NCBI GenBank assembly: GCA_964409775.1
Contig: CAYPEI010000006.1
Span: 85,300 to 149,299 of the forward strand
DNA: 64,000 bases
Reading direction: 5' to 3'
Source of the DNA: JAHBXL01 sp964409775
GTDB taxonomy: Bacteria > Planctomycetota > Phycisphaerae > Phycisphaerales > UBA1924
Below, one piece after another: positions 17,852 through 25,943 of this stretch. The notes below the pieces were generated by a model. That model was not told the DNA's origin. It saw nothing but the letters and a program-made list of their open reading frames with translations, and ran no database searches. The position numbers were made by a program, and so were the translations under genes. Each line of letters starts with the position of its first letter. Position 1 is the first letter of the stretch.

Positions 17852-18025
17852 GCCCGACGCGGCGTCGGATCTTCTCCGCCTCCGCAAGCCCACAATCCGG
17901 TACAAATAGCGCTGCCCGGGTGCCGCGGTCTACACATCGCGGCGTGTCCGGCGCATAATGCACGGTCCCGGGCGCGGTCTGCGGTCCGGGAGCGTCGATC
18001 GACGGGTTCCTTGCTGGAGTGTGAA

Positions 18026-19330
18026 ATGAACATCGCGTTGGTTCTGACGGTTGCGGGACTCGTTGGGGTGGGAACGCAGGCATGGGCCCAGCCCGTCCGG
18101 CTGGAAGGCAGCGGCGATCGCCGTGCGCAACTCGACGCCATGCAACTCAAGCCGTTTGACGGCGCGTTGTGGAGCGAACTGAGCGAGTGGTCGGGCACTC
18201 CGGTCTCGGTCGAGTCGACGGCGGGAAAAGTCGTGCTCATCGTGACATGGTCCGGCTGGTACAAGCCGACGCACGCGGCGGTTCGCAAGGCCCAGTCGCT
18301 GCACACGCAGTTCGCCCCCAAGGGCCTCGTGGTCGTCGGCGTGCACAACCCGCGTGAGTTCTCCGGGGCGGCGGCGGCGGCGACGACGCTCGGTGTCACC
18401 TTCCCCTACGCCGCGGATGCGAAGGGTAAGTTCCGCGAGGGCCTGAAAGTCGATCAGGACCCGGACTTCTACCTCATCGATCGCGCGGGCCAGATGCGGT
18501 ACGCCGACGTGGAGACCGACTCGGTCGACGCCGCGGTCAAGCAGTTGCTCGACGAGACCGCGGACGCGGCGGGAAAGATCCTGGGAGACCGGGCGGCGCG
18601 CGATGCGGCCGCCGAGCGTGATCGGATGCGGATCCGCGATGTGTCCGGCCGCGTGAGGCCGGGCGAGGCGCCGACCGTGCCGTTCGATCTGCCCGATGCC
18701 GAGGTGTACAAGGCGGTGAAGTGGCCGCGGCTGGCAAAGACCAGCGGGACCGGCGACGGGGCGAACGCGTACAACCAACTGGTCGACCGCATCAACAAGG
18801 ATGCGCCGGGTGTCACGCTTCCGGATGAGGGATGGTCGCCGTCGCGGCCGAACACCAAGGGCAAACTGACCATCCTCTACATCGTGGACCCCGGCTGGCG
18901 CGACATGATGAACATCATGACGCCGATGAACCGCATCCAGGACGTGTTCGAGCGCGACGCGGTGGTCATCTCGAACGTGGCCCGGTATGAGCAGCAGCAG
19001 AACGCGGACCAGGATCCGCGCGAAGTCGCCGAGCGGCGCCTGCGGCTGGAACGGATCATCCAGTCGATCCACCAGAACCGCCAACTGAACCACCCCACAC
19101 TCACGGCGCCGATTCCCGGCGACCTGTTCACCAACAACGTCCTGCCGATCTTCGGCCGGAGCATCGATGAGGTCGCGGTCACGCTGATCCTGTCGTCCGA
19201 TGGGGTGCTCCGCTGGGTCGGACATCCCACGACCGACACGTTCCCATCGACGGTCGAGCGGCTGATCAGCCTCGACCCCGGCGTTCAAGCCCGCCGGAAG
19301 GCCGAGGACGCCGCGGCCAAGTCCCGCTGA
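18026..19330 (+). CDS. Exported double thioredoxin-fold protein without CxxC
   Basis: 434 residues. GGAG 6 nt upstream supports the ATG at 18026. The signal peptide ends near GTQAWAQ (about residue 22). An N-terminal thioredoxin/TlpA-like domain (about 35-175) has KVVLIVTWSGWYKPTH where redox members have WCxxC, so it should not be redox-active. The cis-Pro region reads QDPDFYLIDRAGQMRYADVE. A second thioredoxin-like domain follows at about 275-425 (LTILYIVDPGWRDMMNI, later VTLILSSDGVLRWVGHP), also without CxxC. It is followed 48 nt later by a paralogue whose second domain has an intact CGPC. The two genes probably form an operon and arose by tandem duplication. Confidence 0.8.
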   Translation: MNIALVLTVAGLVGVGTQAWAQPVRLEGSGDRRAQLDAMQLKPFDGALWSELSEWSGTPVSVESTAGKVVLIVTWSGWYKPTHAAVRKAQSLHTQFAPKGLVVVGVHNPREFSGAAAAATTLGVTFPYAADAKGKFREGLKVDQDPDFYLIDRAGQMRYADVETDSVDAAVKQLLDETADAAGKILGDRAARDAAAERDRMRIRDVSGRVRPGEAPTVPFDLPDAEVYKAVKWPRLAKTSGTGDGANAYNQLVDRINKDAPGVTLPDEGWSPSRPNTKGKLTILYIVDPGWRDMMNIMTPMNRIQDVFERDAVVISNVARYEQQQNADQDPREVAERRLRLERIIQSIHQNRQLNHPTLTAPIPGDLFTNNVLPIFGRSIDEVAVTLILSSDGVLRWVGHPTTDTFPSTVERLISLDPGVQARRKAEDAAAKSR

Positions 19331-19378
19331 AACGCACCCACCCAACCAACGCCAACACACTCCAGCCTGGAGCAACAC

Positions 19379-20515
19379 ATGAACCGCACCGCCGTCCTCG
19401 CCCTTGTCGCCTCGCTCACCGCCGCCTCGCCTCTCCTCGCGCAGGAGGTCAAGTTCGAGGGGCGCGGGGACTACCGCCAGAAGATGGACGCCATGCAGGG
19501 CACCAAGTTCGACCAGGCCCGCTGGAAGTCGCTCGCCGCATGGACGGGCTCGGCGCCGTTCTCCGCCGAAACGACGAAGGACAAGGTCGTCTGCATCGTG
19601 ACATGGGCGAGTTGGAACAACGCGTCGGCCAAGGCGCTGCAGGAAGCGCAGAAGGCAGCGACGGCGTACGGCGGCAAGGGGCTGCTGGTGGTCGGCGTGC
19701 ACGACCGCAACGGCTGGGACCAGGCGGCGCAGGTCATCGGCGCCAACAAGGTCACTTTCCCGGTCGCGCACGATGAGTCCGGCGAGTTCATCAAGGCACT
19801 CGGGTCCGATGCGCACCCGGACGTGTTCGTCATCGACCGCGCCGGCAACATGCGCTTTGCGGACATCATGACCGATTCCATCGACACGGCGGTCAAGCAG
19901 TTGGTCGCGGAAACTCCGGAGCAGGCCGCGGCGGCCGCTTCGGCGCCGAAGGCCGACAAGCCCGCCGAGGCCGCCAAGGGGAACGGGAAGTACGTTGCGC
20001 CGCCCGCCTCCGCCTATGCCGCGGCGAAATGGCCCGACAAAAACACGCAGCAACTGAGCGCCAAGGACATGCAGGGCAAGCCGCTGCCGGCGGGCGGGCT
20101 GGGCCAGGAGAAGTATCTCTCGGCCAAACCGAACCGCGACGGCAAGGTCACGGTCATCGACTTCTGGGCGACGTGGTGCGGTCCCTGCCGGGCCGTGATG
20201 CCCAAACTCGATGCGTTCCAGAAGGAGCAGAAGGACGACCTGGTCATCATCGGTCTGAGTGATGAGCCGGAGGCGACGGTCAAGTCGTTCCTTCAGACCA
20301 ACAAGCACGACTATGCGCAGGGCCTGGATGTGAACAAGCGGCTCGGGAGCGGGCTGGCGATCTCGGGGATCCCGCATGTGGTCGTTCTCTCCTCCGACGG
20401 CGTCATCCGCTGGCAGGGCAACCCGCACGATCCGAAGTTCCAGGACACCGTGAAAGCGGTGATCAAGGCCGACCCGGGCGTGAAGGCCCGGCGCGAGGCG
20501 GAGAAGAAGGGCTGA
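19379..20515 (+). CDS. Exported TlpA-like protein with one active and one inactive thioredoxin domain
   Basis: 378 residues. The signal peptide ends near ASPLLAQ (about residue 21), and GGAG lies upstream of the ATG. The first thioredoxin-like domain (about 35-180) reads KVVCIVTWASWNNASAK at the active-site position and lacks CxxC. An Ala/Lys-rich linker follows. The second domain (about 255-378) has VIDFWATWCGPCRAVMP, the classical TlpA/ResA active site, and the cis-Pro ISGIPHVVVLSSDGV. It is probably a periplasmic thiol-disulfide oxidoreductase. The first domain closely resembles that of the preceding protein (both contain GRGDYR/GSGDRR followed by a DAMQ motif). The trmL gene follows within about 20 nt. 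Confidence 0.85.
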   Translation: MNRTAVLALVASLTAASPLLAQEVKFEGRGDYRQKMDAMQGTKFDQARWKSLAAWTGSAPFSAETTKDKVVCIVTWASWNNASAKALQEAQKAATAYGGKGLLVVGVHDRNGWDQAAQVIGANKVTFPVAHDESGEFIKALGSDAHPDVFVIDRAGNMRFADIMTDSIDTAVKQLVAETPEQAAAAASAPKADKPAEAAKGNGKYVAPPASAYAAAKWPDKNTQQLSAKDMQGKPLPAGGLGQEKYLSAKPNRDGKVTVIDFWATWCGPCRAVMPKLDAFQKEQKDDLVIIGLSDEPEATVKSFLQTNKHDYAQGLDVNKRLGSGLAISGIPHVVVLSSDGVIRWQGNPHDPKFQDTVKAVIKADPGVKARREAEKKG

Positions 20516-20535
20516 GCGGGCCGCTGTTCCACATC

Positions 20536-21027
20536 GTGCTGCACGAGCCGGAGATCCCGAACAACACGGGCAACATCGGCCGCACGTGCATCGCGTGCGA
20601 CTGCGCACTGCACCTGATCAAACCGCTGGGCTTCGACACGTCGGAGAAGGCGTGCCGGCGCGCGGGGCTGGATTACTGGCCGCGGCTGCGACCGACCGAG
20701 CACGAATCGTGGGAGGCGTACCTGGAGGCCCATCCGGATGCGCGGCTGTGGGTGTTTACGACCAAGTCGATCCGGCCGCCGTGGGACGCCGACCTCCGCC
20801 GGGGCGATCATCTCGTGTTCGGGAAAGAGACGCGCGGCCTGCCCGAGTCGATCCTGAGACGGCACGCCGATCGTCTGCTCACGCTGCCGATGGTGCCCGG
20901 GGAGCGATCGCTCAACCTGGCGACGGCGGTGTGCGCGGCGGTGTATGAGGGCATTCGGCAATGCGTGGCTCGCGGGAGTGCGGGGATCACGAGCGAGGGG
21001 CGATTGCGCCCGACGCCCGACGCATGA
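20536..21027 (+). CDS. trmL: tRNA (cytidine/uridine-34-2'-O)-methyltransferase
   Basis: 163 residues, a SPOUT-class methyltransferase that modifies the wobble base of tRNA-Leu. The knot region has HLVFGKETRGLPESIL and SLNLATAVCAAVYEG, both diagnostic. The N-terminus HEPEIPNNTGNIGRTC is also conserved. With the GTG at 20536 the first residues of the conserved strand (FHIVL) are cut off. An in-frame CTG at 20524 would give MFHIVLHEPEIP, matching the family better. The real start may therefore be this rare codon; the gene is otherwise intact. It follows the thioredoxin gene by about 20 nt or less. Confidence 0.9.
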   Translation: MLHEPEIPNNTGNIGRTCIACDCALHLIKPLGFDTSEKACRRAGLDYWPRLRPTEHESWEAYLEAHPDARLWVFTTKSIRPPWDADLRRGDHLVFGKETRGLPESILRRHADRLLTLPMVPGERSLNLATAVCAAVYEGIRQCVARGSAGITSEGRLRPTPDA

Positions 21028-21053
21028 ACGAGAACGCGTTACACTCTGCGGCG

Positions 21054-21284
21054 ATGAGGCGAGACGCACACGACAGGCGGTTGCGGCGGGCGGCGGGGAT
21101 GACTCTCCTCGTGGTGACGCTATGGGGGACGGGGTGCGCCAAGCCGCTGCTCTCGCCCAGCGAGGAGCGGTCGCAGTTTGATCGATACGACGCGGTGCGG
21201 AACAAGCACGCGCCGCAGTACATCGAGAACGAGTACGGCCGTCGGCAGCCGAACCTCCGGGGCCGGCTGGAACCCCGGAACTGA
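21054..21284 (+). CDS. Small lipoprotein
   Basis: 76 residues from ATG 21054; an alternative ATG at 21024 overlaps the trmL stop (ATGA) and would give 86 residues. The signal is basic (MRRDAHDRRLRRAAG), then hydrophobic, with lipobox LWGTGC. The mature part is only about 50 residues, charged and Tyr/Arg-rich (SEERSQFDRYDAVRN, YIENEYGRRQPNLRG). A -10-like TACACT lies 8 nt before 21054. No family was recognised. Its size and charge are those of a small outer-membrane or periplasmic lipoprotein. Confidence 0.6.
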   Translation: MRRDAHDRRLRRAAGMTLLVVTLWGTGCAKPLLSPSEERSQFDRYDAVRNKHAPQYIENEYGRRQPNLRGRLEPRN

Positions 21285-22976
21285 CTACAGAACCTGGATG
21301 CTGGAAACCGTCGTGTCGTCGGCGAGGGCATCGGGCGTCGGGGCGTAGTCGCGAACCGACTTAAACAGGCCGGCGACGTCTTCCTGCACGCTCCCGCACC
21401 TGCCCAGCGCATCGATCGCTCGCTGAAGCCCGTACAGGCCTTCCGGCCCGGGCTGCTCGACGACGCCGTCGCTGAACAGGATGACGCGGCTCTCGGGGTG
21501 GAGTTCGAGGCGCTCGGACTTGTATTCGAAGTCGGCGTCGATGCCCAGCGGGATCCCACCCGCGGCTTCGATGCGCTTCACCTCGCGGCCGGGCGTCACG
21601 CACAGCCAGTGGCCGTGGCCGGCGTCGACGAAGTTCACGGATCGATCGGCCGAGTCGAAGATGCCCAGCCAGAGGGAGATGAACTTGTTGGCCGCGGAGT
21701 GCTGGGAGATGTAGCGGTTGACCTCGGTGACGGCCTTGGCGGCGTCGTTGTGGACCTTGAGCGAGGCGTTGAGGTGGGTCTGGGCGGTGGCCATGAGGAT
21801 GGCGGCGCCGATGCCCTTGCCGGCGACATCGCCGAGGAAGATGGCGACGCGTCCGGCGCCGAGATCGACCACGTCGAAGAGGTCGCCGGCGACGAAGCGG
21901 CCGGACTGCTGGCGGACGGCGTAGCGGACGGAGGCGATCTGGCCTTCGTCGGGGGGCATGATGAGTCGCTGGGCCTCCTGGGCGGTCTTGAGGTCGCGGA
22001 GGAGGTCGCGCTGGCGGTCTTCGAGTTCGCGGGCGTTGAGGTTGCCCAGGGCCATGGCGCACATCCGGGCGACGGCCTGGCAGAAGGCCGCGGCGTCCTG
22101 CTGCACGACGGTGCGGCCCGCGCCCGGGCGGCCGCCGGCGGTGTTCTCGCCGGCGCGGGAGTCGAGGTAGAGATACGCGGCGACGCCGGTGCCGATGACG
22201 ACCGGGGCGCAGAGGGCGGTCTGGATGCCGAGGCGCATGATGCTCTCGCCGGTGTTCATCGGCGAGTCGGCGGTGAGGCGGACCATTTCGCCGGAGCGGG
22301 CGGCGGCGATGAGGGACCTGCTGAAGGTGGCGTCGGCGGCGGCATCGGGCTTGCGGCGGGTGAGGTCGACCTCGCCGAGGATCTTGACCTCGGCGCCTTC
22401 GCCGCCGGCTTCTTCGAGGAGCGCAGCGCGCGGGAAGCCGGTGCCCTCGACCGCGGCGTTGAGCACGATGCGGGCGAGGCCGTCCTTGTCGGTGGCGCCG
22501 GCGACCTTGGCGGCGCAGTCCATGAGGAGGTTGAGGCGCTGCTGGGTGATGGCGGCGAGTTCGCGCTCGGCGACGCGCTCGACGCGCTGACGGCCGACGG
22601 TGTCGACGGTGGTGACGAGGCCGGCGCCGCCGGTGCCGGCGCCGACGCGGACGCGGAAGGTCCACGGGCCGATGCCGACGAGATCGCCCATGCGGAGGGG
22701 AGCCATGCCGTTGGCCTCGAGGCGGACGGCGTTGACCATGGTGCCGTGGCGGCTGCCCAGGTCGGTGATGAACCAGGTGCCGTTGGCCTGGTGCAGGGAA
22801 GCGTGGCGGCGCGAGACGGCCTCATCGGCGAGCACGACTTCGCAGGCGGAGGACCGGCCCACCGCCGCGCTCTGCCCGACGGCCACCTCGACCTGAGGGA
22901 TCGGCGGGCCGTGGATCGGATCGAGCGTCAACGGAAGAGCGGGCGACTGGTTGATGGCCTGAGGACCGGTGGCCAT
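21285..22976 (-). CDS. FHA-GAF-PP2C (SpoIIE/RsbU-type) serine phosphatase
   Basis: 563 residues from the ATG at 22976, which has GGGGAG 7 nt upstream. An FHA phosphothreonine-binding domain spans about 30-110 (VGRSSACEVVLADEAVSRRH, then DLGSRHGTMVN). A GAF-like sensor domain spans about 145-300 (LLMDCAAKVAGATDKDGL, then IQTALCAPVVIG). A PP2C/SpoIIE phosphatase domain occupies about 335-560, with metal-binding motifs AIFLGDVAGKGIGAAILMA, FVDAGHGHWLC and RVILFSDGVVEQ. Such proteins switch anti-sigma or anti-anti-sigma partners by dephosphorylation. No partner kinase or antagonist gene is nearby. The frame is open for 179 codons upstream through a tandem repeat, so a longer form starting at 23363 is formally possible. 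Confidence 0.92.
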   Translation of the reverse strand: MATGPQAINQSPALPLTLDPIHGPPIPQVEVAVGQSAAVGRSSACEVVLADEAVSRRHASLHQANGTWFITDLGSRHGTMVNAVRLEANGMAPLRMGDLVGIGPWTFRVRVGAGTGGAGLVTTVDTVGRQRVERVAERELAAITQQRLNLLMDCAAKVAGATDKDGLARIVLNAAVEGTGFPRAALLEEAGGEGAEVKILGEVDLTRRKPDAAADATFSRSLIAAARSGEMVRLTADSPMNTGESIMRLGIQTALCAPVVIGTGVAAYLYLDSRAGENTAGGRPGAGRTVVQQDAAAFCQAVARMCAMALGNLNARELEDRQRDLLRDLKTAQEAQRLIMPPDEGQIASVRYAVRQQSGRFVAGDLFDVVDLGAGRVAIFLGDVAGKGIGAAILMATAQTHLNASLKVHNDAAKAVTEVNRYISQHSAANKFISLWLGIFDSADRSVNFVDAGHGHWLCVTPGREVKRIEAAGGIPLGIDADFEYKSERLELHPESRVILFSDGVVEQPGPEGLYGLQRAIDALGRCGSVQEDVAGLFKSVRDYAPTPDALADDTTVSSIQVL

Positions 22977-23183
22977 GCGACAACTCCCCGGGCGGATGCC
23001 CGCTGAAGACCCCCACTGCTCGATGAAGCATCCGTGGCGATCGTGGTCGGGACTGTTGAGAGCATACGCGACGTTGTGGAAAAGACGGAGATGGCCCCGG
23101 AGGGAGCGGGCTGGAGGGGTGCGCGGCGTCTGCGGGAGGCGATTTTGCGCGCAGAGCCGCTGGAACGAGGGGGAGGGGCGGAT

Positions 23184-23274
23184 GCGGAATGTGGAATGCG
23201 GAAGGCGGAAGGCGGAAGGCGGAGTGCGGAGTGCGGAGTGCGGAGTGCGGAGTGCGGAGTGCGGAGTGCGGAGT
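23184..23274. repeat. Tandem heptanucleotide array, 13 units
   Basis: Thirteen uninterrupted 7-base units on the plus strand: GCGGAAT, GTGGAAT, three GCGGAAG, then eight perfect GCGGAGT. On the minus strand this is (ACTCCGC)n. It sits between the promoter at 23370-23397 and the ATG of the FHA-phosphatase gene. Seven is not a multiple of three, so each unit gained or lost would shift any reading frame crossing the array. Confidence 0.95.
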
Positions 23275-23369
23275 GCACAGAACGGGAATCTGCGCGCAGG
23301 GCAACCTGATTCGGGGATATTTCTGATGTTCAGGAGGAAAGGCGCTGGGGTCGCGGCGCGCATTAAGTT

Positions 23370-23397
23370 AGTATAGTGTATGGTATTGGAAAGGCAA
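23370..23397 (-). promoter_or_regulatory. Sigma-70-type promoter for the FHA-phosphatase gene
   Basis: On the minus strand there is a -35-like TTGCCT (23392-23397), a 16-nt spacer and -10 TATACT (23370-23375, five of six consensus bases). The predicted transcript start is near 23363, where an ATG also lies. The locally AT-rich sequence stands out from the GC-rich surroundings. Confidence 0.6.
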
Positions 23398-23398
23398 G

Positions 23399-23454
23399 GG
23401 GATGTGGGAAGTTGGATGTCGGATGTCGGATGTCGGATGTCGGAAGTGGGAAGG
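23399..23454. repeat. Tandem heptanucleotide array, 8 units
   Basis: Eight consecutive 7-base units on the plus strand: GGGATGT, GGGAAGT, TGGATGT, three perfect CGGATGT, CGGAAGT and GGGAAGG. It lies just upstream of the -35 region of the FHA-phosphatase promoter and 55 nt beyond the end of the GH31 gene. It differs in sequence from the 23184 array but keeps the same NGGANNT frame. The other parts of 22977-23509 hold no gene. Confidence 0.9.
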
Positions 23455-23509
23455 CGGGGAATGGGGCGCGGCGGAGCAGAGGGGTCGCCAGGCCGCAGTC
23501 CGGGATGGA

Positions 23510-25720
23510 TCACTCGGGGAGCGTGATGGTGATGTCGCGGCCGTCTTCGCCTTCGGCGGAGATGAAGGTCGTGTTGTCGCCGACAAGCACGACCTCGATC
23601 CTGCGCTTGGGGCGGGGCATGCTGCCGGCGGAGGAACTGACGCGGACGGTGACGGTGTTGCCGGTGCGCACGGCGGTGTACTGCGTGAGGAGGAACTGGT
23701 CGTTGAGGAACTCGAAGCCGTCGCCGGCATCTTCATAGAGGCTGCCGGTGGCGGCGCCTTCATCGTTGAGGTTGATCAGGAGCGTGAGCGGGTCGAGCGG
23801 GGCCTGGCCGGTCCACTCGATGACGGGGCCGCAGGGGACGATGGCTCCGGGGCGGAGGAAGAGGTCGGGCAGGTCGTGGTTGCCGCGTTCGCCGACGAGT
23901 TCGAAGCGGCGCCAGTTGCCCTTGGGCATGGGGATGACGCGGTCGCCACGGGGCGTGACGCGCGCGGCGACGAGGACATCGCCGCCGAGGAGGAAGGCGT
24001 CGTCTTCGGAGCGGAGCGCGGGGTCGGCGGAGTCGGCGAAGAAGAGCGGGCGCGCGACGGGGAGGCCGGACTGTGAAGAGTCGAAGAATGTGGAATAGAG
24101 GTAGGGCATGAGGCGGTAGCGGCGCTGGAGCGCGAGTCGGCAGGTGTTCTCGACGTCGGGGCCGAAGGCCCACGGCTCCTTGTCGATGTTGCCCTTGCCG
24201 GTGTGGCCGCGGGCGAAGGGGAGGAGCGCGCCGACTCCCATCCAGCGGGCGAAGAGTTTGCCGTTGTTCTCACCGCCCGGACCGTTGCCGTTGAAGCCGC
24301 CGATGTCGGGTCCGGCGAAGGGCTGGCCGGAGAGGCCGAGATTGAGGGCCATGGAGATGGAGTCTTCGAGGTCGTCCCACTCGGCGGAGTTGTCGCCGGT
24401 CCAGGTGGCGGCGTATCGGTGGCTGCCGATGAATCCGGCGCGGGTGAGGACGAAGGGGCGCTTGTCGGGGTTGGCGGCGCGGATGCCGTCGTAGGTTCCC
24501 TTGGCCATGAGCATGCCGTAGACGTTGTGGTAGCGGAGGTGCGGGCCGGCGGGGAGATCGCCGGGGTTGCCGGCGTCTTCCCAACGGCCACCCTTGTGGA
24601 GGTTGTCCTCGGGCATGGTCTTGCTGGGGACGTTGAAGATGGCGGGTTCGTTCATGTCGTTCCAGACGCCGGAGACGCCGGTGGCCATGAAGTCGTGATA
24701 GAGGCCGGCCCACCAGGAACGGACATCGGGGCGGGTGAAGTCGGGGAAGACGCAGAAACCGGGCCAGACCTCGCCGCGGTAGACCGCGCCGGACTTGTCG
24801 CGGACAGCGAGGTCCTGGGCGATGAGTTGGTCGTGGACGAAGTATCCGGGCTCGGCCTTGATGCCGGGGTCGATCATCCAGATCCGCTGGAAGCCTTGCT
24901 TCGCGAGGTCGTCGTTGAGTTTGCGGGGATCGGGGAACTGCGCGGAGTCGAAGGTGAAGACGCGGTAGCCGTTCATGTAGTCGATGTCGAACCAGATGAC
25001 ATCGCAGGGGATGTGGCGCGAGCGGAAGCCGTCGGCGATCTCGCGGACGCGGGACTCGGGGTTGTAGGAGTAGCGGCACTGGTGGTAGCCCAGGGCCCAC
25101 CTGGGCGGGAGCGGGATGGTGCCGATGAGGCGAGAGAGTCCGGAGACGACGTCGGCGGGGCCGGCGGCGTCGAAGATGTAGACGGGGAAGGGCTCGCCAT
25201 CGGCGAGGAACTCGATGCCGGACTCGAGGTTGATGGAGCAGCGCCAGGTGGTGTCGGCGAGGACGCCGAAGGCCGTGCCGTCGGGACGCACCGCCAGGAC
25301 CCAGGGATGGGACTGGTAGAGGGAAGGGTTGGCGTCGGTGTAGCCGTAGGCGTCGGTGTTCCAACAGACGGTCGTGCGACCGTTGCGGAGCAGCGGGCCG
25401 GCGACCTCGCCTGTGCCATAGAGAGATGTGCCCGGCGGCACCTGGATGGCGCAGCCGTACTTGTTGCCATCGGCCTTGTAGAACGTGGGCGTAACGGCCC
25501 AGTTGGCGGGCAGGCCGCCGACGACGCGCTGAGGCACGGAGACCGCCAGCGACGGGGGCAGGTCCGGGGAGCGCATGTCGCCGGGGAGGAACCGCATGGC
25601 GCCGGAGGCGAGGTTCTCGGCGATGAACGGGGCGTGCGCCTGATCGGCGGGCCCGGCGGTCAGGGCGTGGGAGGAAAGGACGAGCGCGAGGAGCGCTGCG
25701 GCGACGGTGCGGAATGGCAT
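23510..25720 (-). CDS. Exported GH31 alpha-glucosidase family enzyme
   Basis: 736 residues with an N-terminal signal peptide (cleavage near SSHALTAG). The N-terminal beta domain contains GTSLYGTGEVAGPLLRNG. The TIM barrel has VIWFDIDYMNGYRVF (about 241-255). The GH31 nucleophile motif is GVWNDMNEP, with Asp355, and the acid/base region is WTGDNSAEW, with Asp443. A C-terminal beta domain follows with SLYEDAGDGFEF. Family members cleave alpha-glucosides or alpha-xylosides; subfamily and substrate cannot be read off. The signal peptide suggests periplasmic or outer-surface polysaccharide use. An extended -10 (TGCTACAAT) lies about 40 nt upstream. Confidence 0.93.
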   Translation of the reverse strand: MPFRTVAAALLALVLSSHALTAGPADQAHAPFIAENLASGAMRFLPGDMRSPDLPPSLAVSVPQRVVGGLPANWAVTPTFYKADGNKYGCAIQVPPGTSLYGTGEVAGPLLRNGRTTVCWNTDAYGYTDANPSLYQSHPWVLAVRPDGTAFGVLADTTWRCSINLESGIEFLADGEPFPVYIFDAAGPADVVSGLSRLIGTIPLPPRWALGYHQCRYSYNPESRVREIADGFRSRHIPCDVIWFDIDYMNGYRVFTFDSAQFPDPRKLNDDLAKQGFQRIWMIDPGIKAEPGYFVHDQLIAQDLAVRDKSGAVYRGEVWPGFCVFPDFTRPDVRSWWAGLYHDFMATGVSGVWNDMNEPAIFNVPSKTMPEDNLHKGGRWEDAGNPGDLPAGPHLRYHNVYGMLMAKGTYDGIRAANPDKRPFVLTRAGFIGSHRYAATWTGDNSAEWDDLEDSISMALNLGLSGQPFAGPDIGGFNGNGPGGENNGKLFARWMGVGALLPFARGHTGKGNIDKEPWAFGPDVENTCRLALQRRYRLMPYLYSTFFDSSQSGLPVARPLFFADSADPALRSEDDAFLLGGDVLVAARVTPRGDRVIPMPKGNWRRFELVGERGNHDLPDLFLRPGAIVPCGPVIEWTGQAPLDPLTLLINLNDEGAATGSLYEDAGDGFEFLNDQFLLTQYTAVRTGNTVTVRVSSSAGSMPRPKRRIEVVLVGDNTTFISAEGEDGRDITITLPE

Positions 25721-25761
25721 CGCGGATGTCCCGGTTCAGGAGTCTGTTCGTGAATCGGTCG

Positions 25762-25770
25762 ATTGTAGCA
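25762..25770 (-). promoter_or_regulatory. Extended -10 promoter of the GH31 gene
   Basis: The minus strand reads TGCTACAAT, an extended -10 (TGN plus TACAAT). No good -35 is visible. The predicted transcript starts about 35 nt before the ATG at 25720. Confidence 0.5.
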
Positions 25771-25943
25771 AACCCCCTTTCGTCCCCGTTCGCCTGCTGT
25801 GCACCCCACTCCGCGGGGCGGCGGCGCGCGGGACGGGGAGGAGGCTGAGTGTGGCCGGTCCGGGGCGGTCGTGTTGCGGACGAGCGCGGGGTATGGTCAA
25901 CTGTGCGATCGGACGGCAGGGCGAGCGCAGGAAGGAGCCGAGG

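Noticed and set aside
17930..20608. 892-codon minus-strand frame
   Set aside because: It is antisense to both thioredoxin-fold genes. Its sequence is Arg/Leu/Asp-rich and resembles no protein family.
23184..23454. CRISPR array
   Set aside because: The repeats are only 7 bases with no spacers, and no cas gene is present; they are simple tandem repeats.
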